The position numbers were made by a program, and so were the translations under genes. This document shows, one piece after another, positions 1 through 6,804 of a DNA stretch of 7,429 nt (its first letter is position 1; each line of letters starts with the position of its first letter). The notes under the pieces are model-generated. The model saw nothing but the letters and a program-made list of their open reading frames with translations, had not been told where the DNA came from and did not search any database. The stretch lies in NCBI GenBank assembly GCA_002402635.1, contig DHGE01000124.1, positions 12,100 to 19,528 on the forward strand, read 5' to 3'. Source of the stretch: Deferribacterales bacterium UBA4806. GTDB taxonomy: Bacteria > Chrysiogenota > Deferribacteres > Deferribacterales > UBA228.

Positions 1-112
1 TATTTTTATTAAGTTTAACTCTATTTTAATATATTAGAATTATTTCAAATTTTACATAAATTACATTTGATTTTTTGATTATAAGCATGTAACTTATAAA
101 TATGGAGCAATA
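1..112 (+). promoter_or_regulatory. AT-rich leader upstream of pilY1; possible promoter region
   Basis: This stretch is very AT-rich, has stops in every forward frame and carries no gene. It ends in a Shine-Dalgarno sequence GGAG at 104-107, five bases before the pilY1 ATG. TATAAG (80-85) and TATAAA (95-100) resemble -10 boxes and TTGATT (67-72, 75-80) resembles a -35 box. No pair has a good 16-18 base spacing, and a start from the TATAAA box would leave almost no leader. No sigma-54 type GG/GC pair was seen. The operon promoter may lie here or further upstream, outside the window. Confidence 0.25.
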
Positions 113-3100
113 ATGAAAAGATTTTTTATTATTTTATTATTATTTTCATTCATTACTTCCAGTCTATATTCTCAGGAAGCATGTCCGAATGACGTGGCTG
201 ATTACAGCTATATGCCTCCATCCATAAAAACAAATGATTATGTAAATATTTTATATCTATTAGATTACAGTAATTCAATGCTTCAAAAAGCCTTTGACAA
301 TAATACTGAAAATGAAAAACTTGGCGGGTATTTTATACCCAGCATGGAGTATTGTTTAGATACAGAGTTTAGCGGAACTACAGAATCTCTCTTTGGCAAT
401 TTATCATCAGGAACATTATCTGCAGCAAGTGATAATTTAACGACAGAACAACAACAACAACTTACCAGTATTTCTGATAATGCCTCTGCATCAAGTAGTG
501 AAAATCCATTTCCAGAGCTCTTTATGAATTGTGAAAATGTATCAGCCATTGATATTGGAGAAATAGTTACTGGCCTTGTTGGGGCTATAACAAAGTTAAT
601 AACAAGTCCAATTGAGAGTGGTGCTTTATGTTTGGGTGTTGACGATGTAATGGCTTTTTTAGAACCATTTTTACAAATGGCTGGCGCTGTTTTGTCAAGC
701 GGAGGCAATGGCTATGGGTACCAAATGAATTCAGCCAAAATGACCAGAAGTGATTATGTGACACGCCTGTTAACAGGTGGCGTGGCAAAAGAGCTAGGTA
801 AATGTGTCAGTGAGGAAAGCAACAGTTGCTTAGCTATGGGAACGAGTGAAGGCTGTTGTGGTGAGGAGTGCATTGCAATTGACATAGGCATGCTTTTGCA
901 GCTTATAGTTGCAGCAAGTGGTGTAGCTACAGCGGGAACTACCACTGCAGCAAGTGGCGCTACTACAGTCGCAACAGAAGGAATAAGCTTATTAACTGGA
1001 AGTTCTCTCTCGTTATTTTTGTGTCTACCGGGATTACAATCAGAAGATAATTGTACTCAATATACTAATGAAGATGAATGCACATCGGCAGAAGATAACT
1101 GCACATGGCTTGAAAGACATGCAGTAGTTTTAGCTGACAATAACACAGCTGTTAAATGGAGCGATGCCGATTCTTTTGTAGAGGACTCTGGTGGTCTAAG
1201 CTTAATAGGTCAAGATAACAATTTATGTAACATGGCATTAAATTATACAATTAATGATAATGGTACTAACGACTATATATATGAAGCAGACGATGAAGCA
1301 GAGGGTTGTTTAGAAGGGATACTGCAGGATATCCAAGAGTGGGATAAAGAATATAAACCAAGACTTGGTGGGATTGTTTATTCAAGTGCTGTTGACAAGA
1401 CGATTGATCTAAATTTTGACTACACTGATCTTGCAAATGCTATAAATGAAGCCACTGTGGATAGCCAATCTGAAGAAGCTGCTACTGATAGTGCTGTAAT
1501 AAAAGCAAAAGAGATATTAAGTGGAGATGCTGCATACACCTTTAACGTAAATGGCAGTGATATGACTGTCCCTTGCACAAAAAACTTGCTTTTTTATATG
1601 AGTGATGGCCTCTGGAGTAGTACAGATCCTTTAAGCAATTTCCATAACATTTGGAAGGGCGGTGAAGCCGATCTAAATGAAAATATAGCTGGCAAGCAAA
1701 ACATTGAAACCTACTCATTCAATATGAATTTAGGTGAAACTGATGATTCTGCAGTTAACAGTATGCAGAACGCTGCAGTCTTTGGTGGATACAGAGATTA
1801 TGACAACAATGGCCTGCCTTGTGGCTATAATAGTTTGCCACAGGATTCTAAAAATACATCAATTCCAAATGCATGCTTAGAATGGGATGGTGATTTAAAT
1901 GGTAAACCCGATAACTACTTTCTATATCATGCGACAAATAATTATGAGGCATTAATACGAAGTATCTTTGAAATGGCAGTAGAGGGTGCACTTGAGCAGC
2001 ATTATAATTCTACAGCGCCAGCTGTAGCACGTTTTGGTGATAACAAAATAGGACTATGGGTCAATGCATTTTATTTTCCTAAATTAATTCACGAGGGTTT
2101 GTCTTCAAACTGGAGAGGAGATGTTCAAGCCTATTTTTTAGATGAAAATAACAGCATAAGAGAAAATGATGACAACAGTAGTGATGACGATGAATATAAA
2201 CTCTTCGATCTGGCAGACAATGGTACACATACTGACAACTTAATCACTTTTACAACTGGATTATTAGAACAAGATACTTCACAAAATGACAATGAAGCAG
2301 AAGATTTATATTCTGTATTAGTTTTAAACTATGGTGATACATATGACAATTTGACACCAATCGATTGTGACCCATATTATAAAAGTTTATTGAAAAATCA
2401 ATATGATAAAACATCGCCTGTTTGGTCTGCACTGCTTGATAATGATATAACACCGCCAGTTGACAGAACGATCTTTGTCAATGATAACCAAACAGCAGCC
2501 TTCACTGAACTTGACAATGGTGGTAATCAATTTGATAATAACACTTTTACCACAAATTTATTAAAAGACATATGGTGTACCACCGATGACGATCATTTAA
2601 GTAACATTATTTCTTTAATAAGAAATGGTAAAAATGGTTTCCTCTATGGAGATATTGTTAACTCCTCACCTGTAATTGTACCACCCACATCTATTAATAA
2701 TTATCACAATAAATATGGTGATCTTTCATACTATGATTACATGAATTCACCAACTGTTAGAAATAGACTGCCTATTGTTATTACAGGTGGTAATGATGGT
2801 ATGGTTCATGCTTTTTATATGGGTAATCCAAGAGATGACTTAGATTCAGGTGAAAAATCAACAATGGGCCTTGAGATTAAAGATAGCGGTTATAATAAGG
2901 ATGAATATATAGTAGGTCAAGAAATTTGGGCATTTATGCCCTATAATGCTCTTCCATATTTACAGTGGTATAGCATAGAAGGCTCAAGATATCACATACC
3001 AAAAGTTGACTATACTTTTAGGCTCGTTGATGCTTCAATTGGTGAAGAAGGTAATGCTGATTCTGGAGGTGAATTATCCGCTGACAATTGGCGCACACTC

Positions 3101-4618
3101 TTAGTTGGGACAATGGGTTTTGGAGGCAAAAGTTATACAATTGACAATAAAACTTTCAGTTCCTCTATATTTGTGCTTGACGTTACAGGAACAGATATTT
3201 CTGGCAATACAAATGAAGGCGAGAATGAAAATGGTGAAGCAGCAGAACATTACAAACCAATGTTTATGTGGGAAAAAACTCTGCCAGACAACACATTAAT
3301 AATTTCTACACCGGCAGTTATTAAATACTCAAACGATGCAAATGGAAAAACCAATGGTGACTGGTATGTCGTGGTGGGTACTGGTCCTAATAACCCACAG
3401 GCAGATAATTTTACAGAAAGCAGCAAACTCTACTTTTTTAATTTAAAAAATGGTGAATTAGTTTCAGAAGTGAATATTGATAATGGTAGAGCTGTGGGTG
3501 AAGTTATGGAAGTAGATTCGGATAATAACTACAGTGATGACACCCTATTTTTTGGCACATATGACAATGAAACTGGATCATTTTATGCAGCTGATATAAA
3601 AAATAATGTGGAAAATGCAAGAATCACAAATATTTTAAGTAGTTTAGCAGATTTTAATGCACCATATTTTGCCAAGCCAGAGAATACCTTTGATGATTAT
3701 GGCAATATCTGGGTATATATAGCCAGTGGCAGACTTTTCAGCGATAATGATATGCAGAATATTGATGATTTACCCAGTGAGGATTTAGCAAAGCAATATA
3801 TAATGGGATTGAAATTCACTAGAAATTATACTGATAATCTCATAGAAATACAATCCAACTCAAATCTATATGATGCAACAGAAACAGAAGTAGAAGCACA
3901 AATTGCATCTGTTTCATGTTATTGCGCTGACGTTTACATTGGACCTGCTGATAACTCATCAAATGGTTTTAGCTGTAATAATTATAATTGCTGCAACAAT
4001 AATAATGAAGATGGCTGTAAAATGGTTATTGATACAGTCGATAACCCAGTAATAACTTCAGAAGGAGGTGTTACTGTAGAAGAGTTTGCCAGACAAGAGT
4101 TCATTGATGAAACAGGATACGACGGCTGGTATATAGATTTAAAAAAACTTGCTGATAATAATATTTATAGTCAAAATGAAAACCTGGAAAATGATAGTGA
4201 CATTAATGAAACCTCCTATGAAAGAGCTTACTCTGCACCATCAGTATATGGTGGGCTGGCTAATTTTGTAACATATACACCGCTCACAAGGCCCTGCTCA
4301 GTTGTTGGAACCACAAGACTTCATTCATTGCATTATTTAACGGGAACACCATCAGGACAAATATCTTTTATGAGCAATGACAACATATTTGAAAGTACAG
4401 AAAGTGTCAGAGCTGGAGACACTGTTACGATAACAGGGAGTACCGTTGTAGACAAGGCAGGAATGAGTCTGCCGCCTCCAACAGGCAAATCTATGACAAG
4501 TGTAGAAGGCAAAGATGGAAAGGTAACAACTTTTGTTGGCAGCTCTAAAGTAACACAACAAACCCCAAATAGCTCAAGTGGAGTTACCAGTAGAATTTTA
4601 TTTAAAAAGGTTAGATAA
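113..4618 (+). CDS. pilY1: PilY1-family type IV pilus tip adhesin/assembly protein (VWA domain plus beta-propeller)
   Basis: This is a 1501-residue exported protein. Residues 1-20 form a signal peptide: a KR start, a hydrophobic core, then SLYS before QEAC. Its role, known from PilY1 homologues, is to sit at the pilus tip on the minor pilins, prime pilus assembly and act in adhesion and surface sensing. A VWA domain begins with the metal-site motif D51-x-S53-x-S55 and resumes near 417-500 (RLGGIVYSS; T458 in a helix-start loop; YMSDG with D498). Between these lies a very long insertion. Residues 196-223 (SGGNGYGYQMNSAKM then LLTGG) match a stretch I recall from deltaproteobacterial PilY1-like proteins. 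The C-terminal propeller (about 840-1410) shows family hallmarks: LYGDIVNSSPV, GGNDGMVHAF, GQEIWAFMP, LLVGTMGFGGKSY, STPAVI, VVVGTG, GWYIDL and the CSVVGTTRLHSLHYLTG end. A calcium-loop-like DSDNNYSD lies at 1135-1142. ATG 113 has GGAG five bases upstream. The gene ends in tandem stops, TAATAA. It is longer than typical PilY1 (about 1100-1200 residues). Confidence 0.95.
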   Translation: MKRFFIILLLFSFITSSLYSQEACPNDVADYSYMPPSIKTNDYVNILYLLDYSNSMLQKAFDNNTENEKLGGYFIPSMEYCLDTEFSGTTESLFGNLSSGTLSAASDNLTTEQQQQLTSISDNASASSSENPFPELFMNCENVSAIDIGEIVTGLVGAITKLITSPIESGALCLGVDDVMAFLEPFLQMAGAVLSSGGNGYGYQMNSAKMTRSDYVTRLLTGGVAKELGKCVSEESNSCLAMGTSEGCCGEECIAIDIGMLLQLIVAASGVATAGTTTAASGATTVATEGISLLTGSSLSLFLCLPGLQSEDNCTQYTNEDECTSAEDNCTWLERHAVVLADNNTAVKWSDADSFVEDSGGLSLIGQDNNLCNMALNYTINDNGTNDYIYEADDEAEGCLEGILQDIQEWDKEYKPRLGGIVYSSAVDKTIDLNFDYTDLANAINEATVDSQSEEAATDSAVIKAKEILSGDAAYTFNVNGSDMTVPCTKNLLFYMSDGLWSSTDPLSNFHNIWKGGEADLNENIAGKQNIETYSFNMNLGETDDSAVNSMQNAAVFGGYRDYDNNGLPCGYNSLPQDSKNTSIPNACLEWDGDLNGKPDNYFLYHATNNYEALIRSIFEMAVEGALEQHYNSTAPAVARFGDNKIGLWVNAFYFPKLIHEGLSSNWRGDVQAYFLDENNSIRENDDNSSDDDEYKLFDLADNGTHTDNLITFTTGLLEQDTSQNDNEAEDLYSVLVLNYGDTYDNLTPIDCDPYYKSLLKNQYDKTSPVWSALLDNDITPPVDRTIFVNDNQTAAFTELDNGGNQFDNNTFTTNLLKDIWCTTDDDHLSNIISLIRNGKNGFLYGDIVNSSPVIVPPTSINNYHNKYGDLSYYDYMNSPTVRNRLPIVITGGNDGMVHAFYMGNPRDDLDSGEKSTMGLEIKDSGYNKDEYIVGQEIWAFMPYNALPYLQWYSIEGSRYHIPKVDYTFRLVDASIGEEGNADSGGELSADNWRTLLVGTMGFGGKSYTIDNKTFSSSIFVLDVTGTDISGNTNEGENENGEAAEHYKPMFMWEKTLPDNTLIISTPAVIKYSNDANGKTNGDWYVVVGTGPNNPQADNFTESSKLYFFNLKNGELVSEVNIDNGRAVGEVMEVDSDNNYSDDTLFFGTYDNETGSFYAADIKNNVENARITNILSSLADFNAPYFAKPENTFDDYGNIWVYIASGRLFSDNDMQNIDDLPSEDLAKQYIMGLKFTRNYTDNLIEIQSNSNLYDATETEVEAQIASVSCYCADVYIGPADNSSNGFSCNNYNCCNNNNEDGCKMVIDTVDNPVITSEGGVTVEEFARQEFIDETGYDGWYIDLKKLADNNIYSQNENLENDSDINETSYERAYSAPSVYGGLANFVTYTPLTRPCSVVGTTRLHSLHYLTGTPSGQISFMSNDNIFESTESVRAGDTVTITGSTVVDKAGMSLPPPTGKSMTSVEGKDGKVTTFVGSSKVTQQTPNSSSGVTSRILFKKVR
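911..982 (+). repeat. Imperfect 36-base tandem duplication inside pilY1 (Ala-Ser-Gly-Thr segment)
   Basis: Two adjacent 36-base units (911-946 and 947-982) both begin with GCAGCAAGTGG. They encode AASGVATAGTTT and AASGATTVATEG (residues 267-290). Identity falls off after the first 11 bases, so this is an old or partial duplication. It lies in the hydrophobic, small-residue part of the VWA insertion and is in frame, so a change in copy number would not break the gene. Confidence 0.45.
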
Positions 4619-4658
4619 TAAATCTTGTTTAGCATAATTAGAATGGTAAGGAAAAAAC

Positions 4659-4662
4659 AAGG
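4659..4662 (+). promoter_or_regulatory. Ribosome binding site that decides the start of the FimT/GspH-like gene
   Basis: AAGG lies seven bases before ATG 4670. The other in-frame candidates are weaker: TTG 4625 has an AAGG 14 bases away, and ATG 4643 has no Shine-Dalgarno sequence. The chosen start also gives a usual prepilin leader of 16 residues. Confidence 0.6.
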
Positions 4663-4669
4663 TCTCTTT

Positions 4670-5254
4670 ATGGACAGATTGTATGGGCGAACTCAAGCTT
4701 CTGTAAGAAATAAAGGCTTTACTATTATAGAGTTAATTGTTGTAATAGTGATTATTGCAATACTGCTTGGTATTTCAACTTTAGTTGCCAGTAAAATCAT
4801 CAGGCGAGAGAGAGTGATAAGTGAAACTGACAGAATTGTTTCTCTTTTAAAGGAGGCACAAAAATATTCAATGATAAACAGTTTTTATAAAGATCCTAAT
4901 GAAAGAATTCAGAAGAGGCATTACGGTGTTCGTATTTACAAAGCCAATAATGCATATGGAAACAACAACGAATATAACTTTATCATATCTCTAGTGTGGA
5001 AAAATTTAAAAAGTAATGATTATTCGGACGAAGTAGTAGATAAAACCTATAATATCTCTGAAATTAAAATTTATAAGGTGCCCACTAATAGTAATAATGA
5101 GCCGCAACTGGTTGATAATGAAAGTGTATATTTTAATGATACTGCCTTAACAAGTGATAATAAAACACTAAGAATAACAGATACAGTAGATGAGTATAAA
5201 AGAGACATAGTGATCAGTCCAATGGGGCATATTAATGTGGAAAGTCCAGAATAA
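4670..5254 (+). CDS. FimT/FimU (GspH)-family type IV pilus minor pseudopilin
   Basis: The gene encodes 194 residues from ATG 4670. The leader MDRLYGRTQASVRNKG is followed by the class III prepilin motif G16|FTIIE, with the conserved glutamate at mature position 5 and a hydrophobic helix (IELIVVIVIIAILLGI). The prepilin peptidase PilD should cut after G16 and methylate F17. The helix continues as an amphipathic stretch (ETDRIVSLLKEAQKYSMI) that matches the FimT/GspH pattern of an ARxxAI-like region. The C-terminus DIVISPMGHI resembles the family's closing F-x-P-x-G strand. In the minor-pilin complex, FimU/GspH connects the PilV-W-X-Y1 tip to the major pilin shaft. It starts 51 bases after pilY1 and its stop codon abuts the next start. 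A longer form from TTG 4625 (209 residues) is possible but less likely. The ectodomain has four N-x-S/T sites, two of them preceded by Asp. FimT and FimU are not separable from sequence alone. Confidence 0.85.
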   Translation: MDRLYGRTQASVRNKGFTIIELIVVIVIIAILLGISTLVASKIIRRERVISETDRIVSLLKEAQKYSMINSFYKDPNERIQKRHYGVRIYKANNAYGNNNEYNFIISLVWKNLKSNDYSDEVVDKTYNISEIKIYKVPTNSNNEPQLVDNESVYFNDTALTSDNKTLRITDTVDEYKRDIVISPMGHINVESPE

Positions 5255-5692
5255 ATGAATAACAAAGGTGTTACGCTAATTGAATTGTTAGTGGCTTTAG
5301 CAATCTTTTCTATAGCTACTGTCTTTTTAGCATATACTATTACTGCAACTATCAGACACAACTTTAGAAATTCATTAAGAGATATGGCAACGACTATTTT
5401 AAATAACACTATTAATAACTTAAAAACTCTTGATTATGATAATATAACTGATAAAGACCAAAATGAATGTGATAAGATCTCATATAATTTTGGCAGTATT
5501 AATGATAATATAACATATTGTGTTTGGTGGAATGAAGATGAAGTTAATATTGAAGGCGAAGAAAATAATACATTTAGCTTTTCTAACAAATTTAAAAGAA
5601 TTGAAGTAACCATAGAATGGTTTAAACCCTATGCTGTTAATGAAAAAGATAATATTACTGCTGTTTTTTATAAATCACAGGAGTATTACTAA
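5255..5692 (+). CDS. pilV: PilV-like type IV pilus minor pilin
   Basis: The gene encodes 145 residues. A five-residue leader MNNKG precedes the cleavage motif G|VTLIE, with Glu at mature position 5 and the helix LLVALAIFSIATVFLAY. The following TILNNTINNLKTLDYD fits the PilV pattern in which the N-terminal helix ends in a la..~ie.lr segment. FKRIEVTIEW near residues 113-122 matches the typical PilV closing strand (KRITVTVxW). Cys72 and Cys89 could form a disulfide. The ATG directly follows the TAA of the preceding gene, in the same frame, so no earlier start is possible and translation is probably coupled; only a weak GGAAAG lies upstream. In homologous systems PilV bridges FimU and PilW in the tip complex. 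The short ectodomain carries five N-x-T sites, three of them D-N-I-T. A GspI-like pseudopilin would look similar at the N-terminus, but linkage to pilY1 and pilW favours PilV. Confidence 0.85.
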   Translation: MNNKGVTLIELLVALAIFSIATVFLAYTITATIRHNFRNSLRDMATTILNNTINNLKTLDYDNITDKDQNECDKISYNFGSINDNITYCVWWNEDEVNIEGEENNTFSFSNKFKRIEVTIEWFKPYAVNEKDNITAVFYKSQEYY

Positions 5693-6804
5693 TGAAAGGG
5701 TGCAAAGGTTTTACATTAACTGAACTCATTGTAGCAGTTATAATATTTATTTTAACATTACTCGCTCTCTTTGCTACATATGAAGTTTTCTATAGAACCT
5801 CAAAACAACAAATTGCCATTGCTCAAACTTCAGAAAAATTGAGACCTGCTATAGAACAACTAGAAAGATTCATATCAGATGCAGGCTTTGGTATTTCTAA
5901 AGATGATCTAGATGGGGAAACAAGACCAAATTACATCAATGAAGAAGATGAACCAGAGGAAGGCGAAACTATACAAGATAATGAAAATAATCCTAGTGGA
6001 ATTAATAATTATGCAGCAATAGCCGTGTCAGCTGATAATAATATCACATTTGAAACAAATAATAATAATTATAATACACCTGTACAAATCCACTTAAAAT
6101 CCATTATTGGTGAGTATCCTTTTTCAGGCAATTATGTAGTTTATGATGATATTAGATTTGGTAATAATGAAGATCTTTTAAAATCATCATTAGAACTTCC
6201 TGAAACTGAGCAAAACTTTTCAACAATTGTCATGGATATTAACAAAAATATTATCAATGGACCTATTAGAGGCTTACCAGCAACCAATTTACTAGATAAT
6301 GGTAATATTATATTTATCTGTAAGAAAGGAGCTCAAAGTATAAATGATTACTACTATTTTAAAACAATAAAACTAAGCAAACAACGCAATGAAGAAAGAA
6401 GTGATAGTAAATACAATATATGTAATCCCAAAACCTATAATCTACAAATTGTCAGAGGAGAAGGAATCCCACAACCATTAATACCTTGTGTAGCATATTT
6501 TAATGCTGATTTTGGCTGTTATGATGGAAGAAAAACAAAATGGCAAAACAATATATGTACAAAAATAAAAGATCTAAAAGCTATTAGGTTGGGGCTTATA
6601 GTACAAAGTGGTTTTATTAATAAAGAATATTTATACAGTGAGGGTGATACATTAAAGTTTCCCACATTGGGAAGAACAGAAACATCAATTGATCCTGTTG
6701 AATTTACTATTCAAGTAGATAATAGTAATATAAGAAATGATATGAGGTATTATAAATGGGAGATAATAGAGAGAATTATTGCCACGCCAAATGTAAATTT
6801 TTAG
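5692..6804 (+). CDS. pilW: PilW-like type IV pilus minor pilin
   Basis: The gene encodes 370 residues. A six-residue leader MKGCKG is followed by the prepilin motif G|FTLTE, with Glu at mature position 5 and a hydrophobic helix to about residue 34. The helix continues to RPAIEQLERFISDAGFGIS, the PilW/GspJ signature in which an R..le.l..di..AGf segment closes the helix. Later family-like parts are DLKAIRLGLIVQSG (294-307), matching PilW's avR-x-gL-v-rs strand, and the WEIIERIIATPN end, matching its closing valRN strand. Residues 72-106 are an acidic, Asn-rich insertion. Cys210, 244, 266, 276 and 289 are available for disulfides. The gene overlaps the PilV-like stop by one base (TAATG) and has a strong AGGAG at 5679-5683, eight bases upstream. 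Its 3' end contains the start of the PilX-like gene. In homologous systems PilW joins PilV and PilX in the priming complex that carries PilY1. GspJ is the main alternative. Confidence 0.87.
   Translation: MKGCKGFTLTELIVAVIIFILTLLALFATYEVFYRTSKQQIAIAQTSEKLRPAIEQLERFISDAGFGISKDDLDGETRPNYINEEDEPEEGETIQDNENNPSGINNYAAIAVSADNNITFETNNNNYNTPVQIHLKSIIGEYPFSGNYVVYDDIRFGNNEDLLKSSLELPETEQNFSTIVMDINKNIINGPIRGLPATNLLDNGNIIFICKKGAQSINDYYYFKTIKLSKQRNEERSDSKYNICNPKTYNLQIVRGEGIPQPLIPCVAYFNADFGCYDGRKTKWQNNICTKIKDLKAIRLGLIVQSGFINKEYLYSEGDTLKFPTLGRTETSIDPVEFTIQVDNSNIRNDMRYYKWEIIERIIATPNVNF
6744..6747 (+). promoter_or_regulatory. Internal ribosome binding site for the PilX-like gene
   Basis: GAGG lies inside the pilW coding region, eight bases before ATG 6756. 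An in-frame TAA (6753-6755) immediately precedes this ATG, so no longer form can exist. The next in-frame ATG falls inside the membrane helix. Confidence 0.6.

Noticed and set aside
449..460. Four CAA repeats (QQQQ) as a possible phase-variation tract in pilY1.
   Set aside because: It is short and a triplet, so slippage would only add or remove Gln and could not switch the gene off.
283..945. Reverse-strand open frames opposite pilY1 (up to 141 codons).
   Set aside because: They lie opposite a clear family-matching gene, show no recognisable domain and have no supporting start signals; they are mirror frames of AT-rich coding DNA.
2114..2122. RGD triplet at residues 668-670 of PilY1, which might suggest integrin binding as proposed for P. 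aeruginosa PilY1.
   Set aside because: It falls within NWRGDVQAYF, the family's W-x-G-x-hydrophobic strand before the ay-l motif, so the triplet is probably a chance match in a structural strand.
4625..4669. A TTG start at 4625 or ATG at 4643 for the FimT/GspH-like gene.
   Set aside because: Neither has a well-placed Shine-Dalgarno sequence, and ATG 4670 has AAGG seven bases upstream and gives a usual prepilin leader.
4619..4669. Possible terminator or internal promoter between pilY1 and the FimT-like gene.
   Set aside because: No inverted repeat with a T-run and no convincing -35/-10 pair is visible; the gap is simply AT-rich.
5071..5409. Reverse-strand open frame of 112 codons across the FimT-like/PilV-like junction, with hydrophobic residues.
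   Set aside because: It is antisense to two well-supported pilins; its hydrophobic part mirrors the PilV membrane helix coding sequence.
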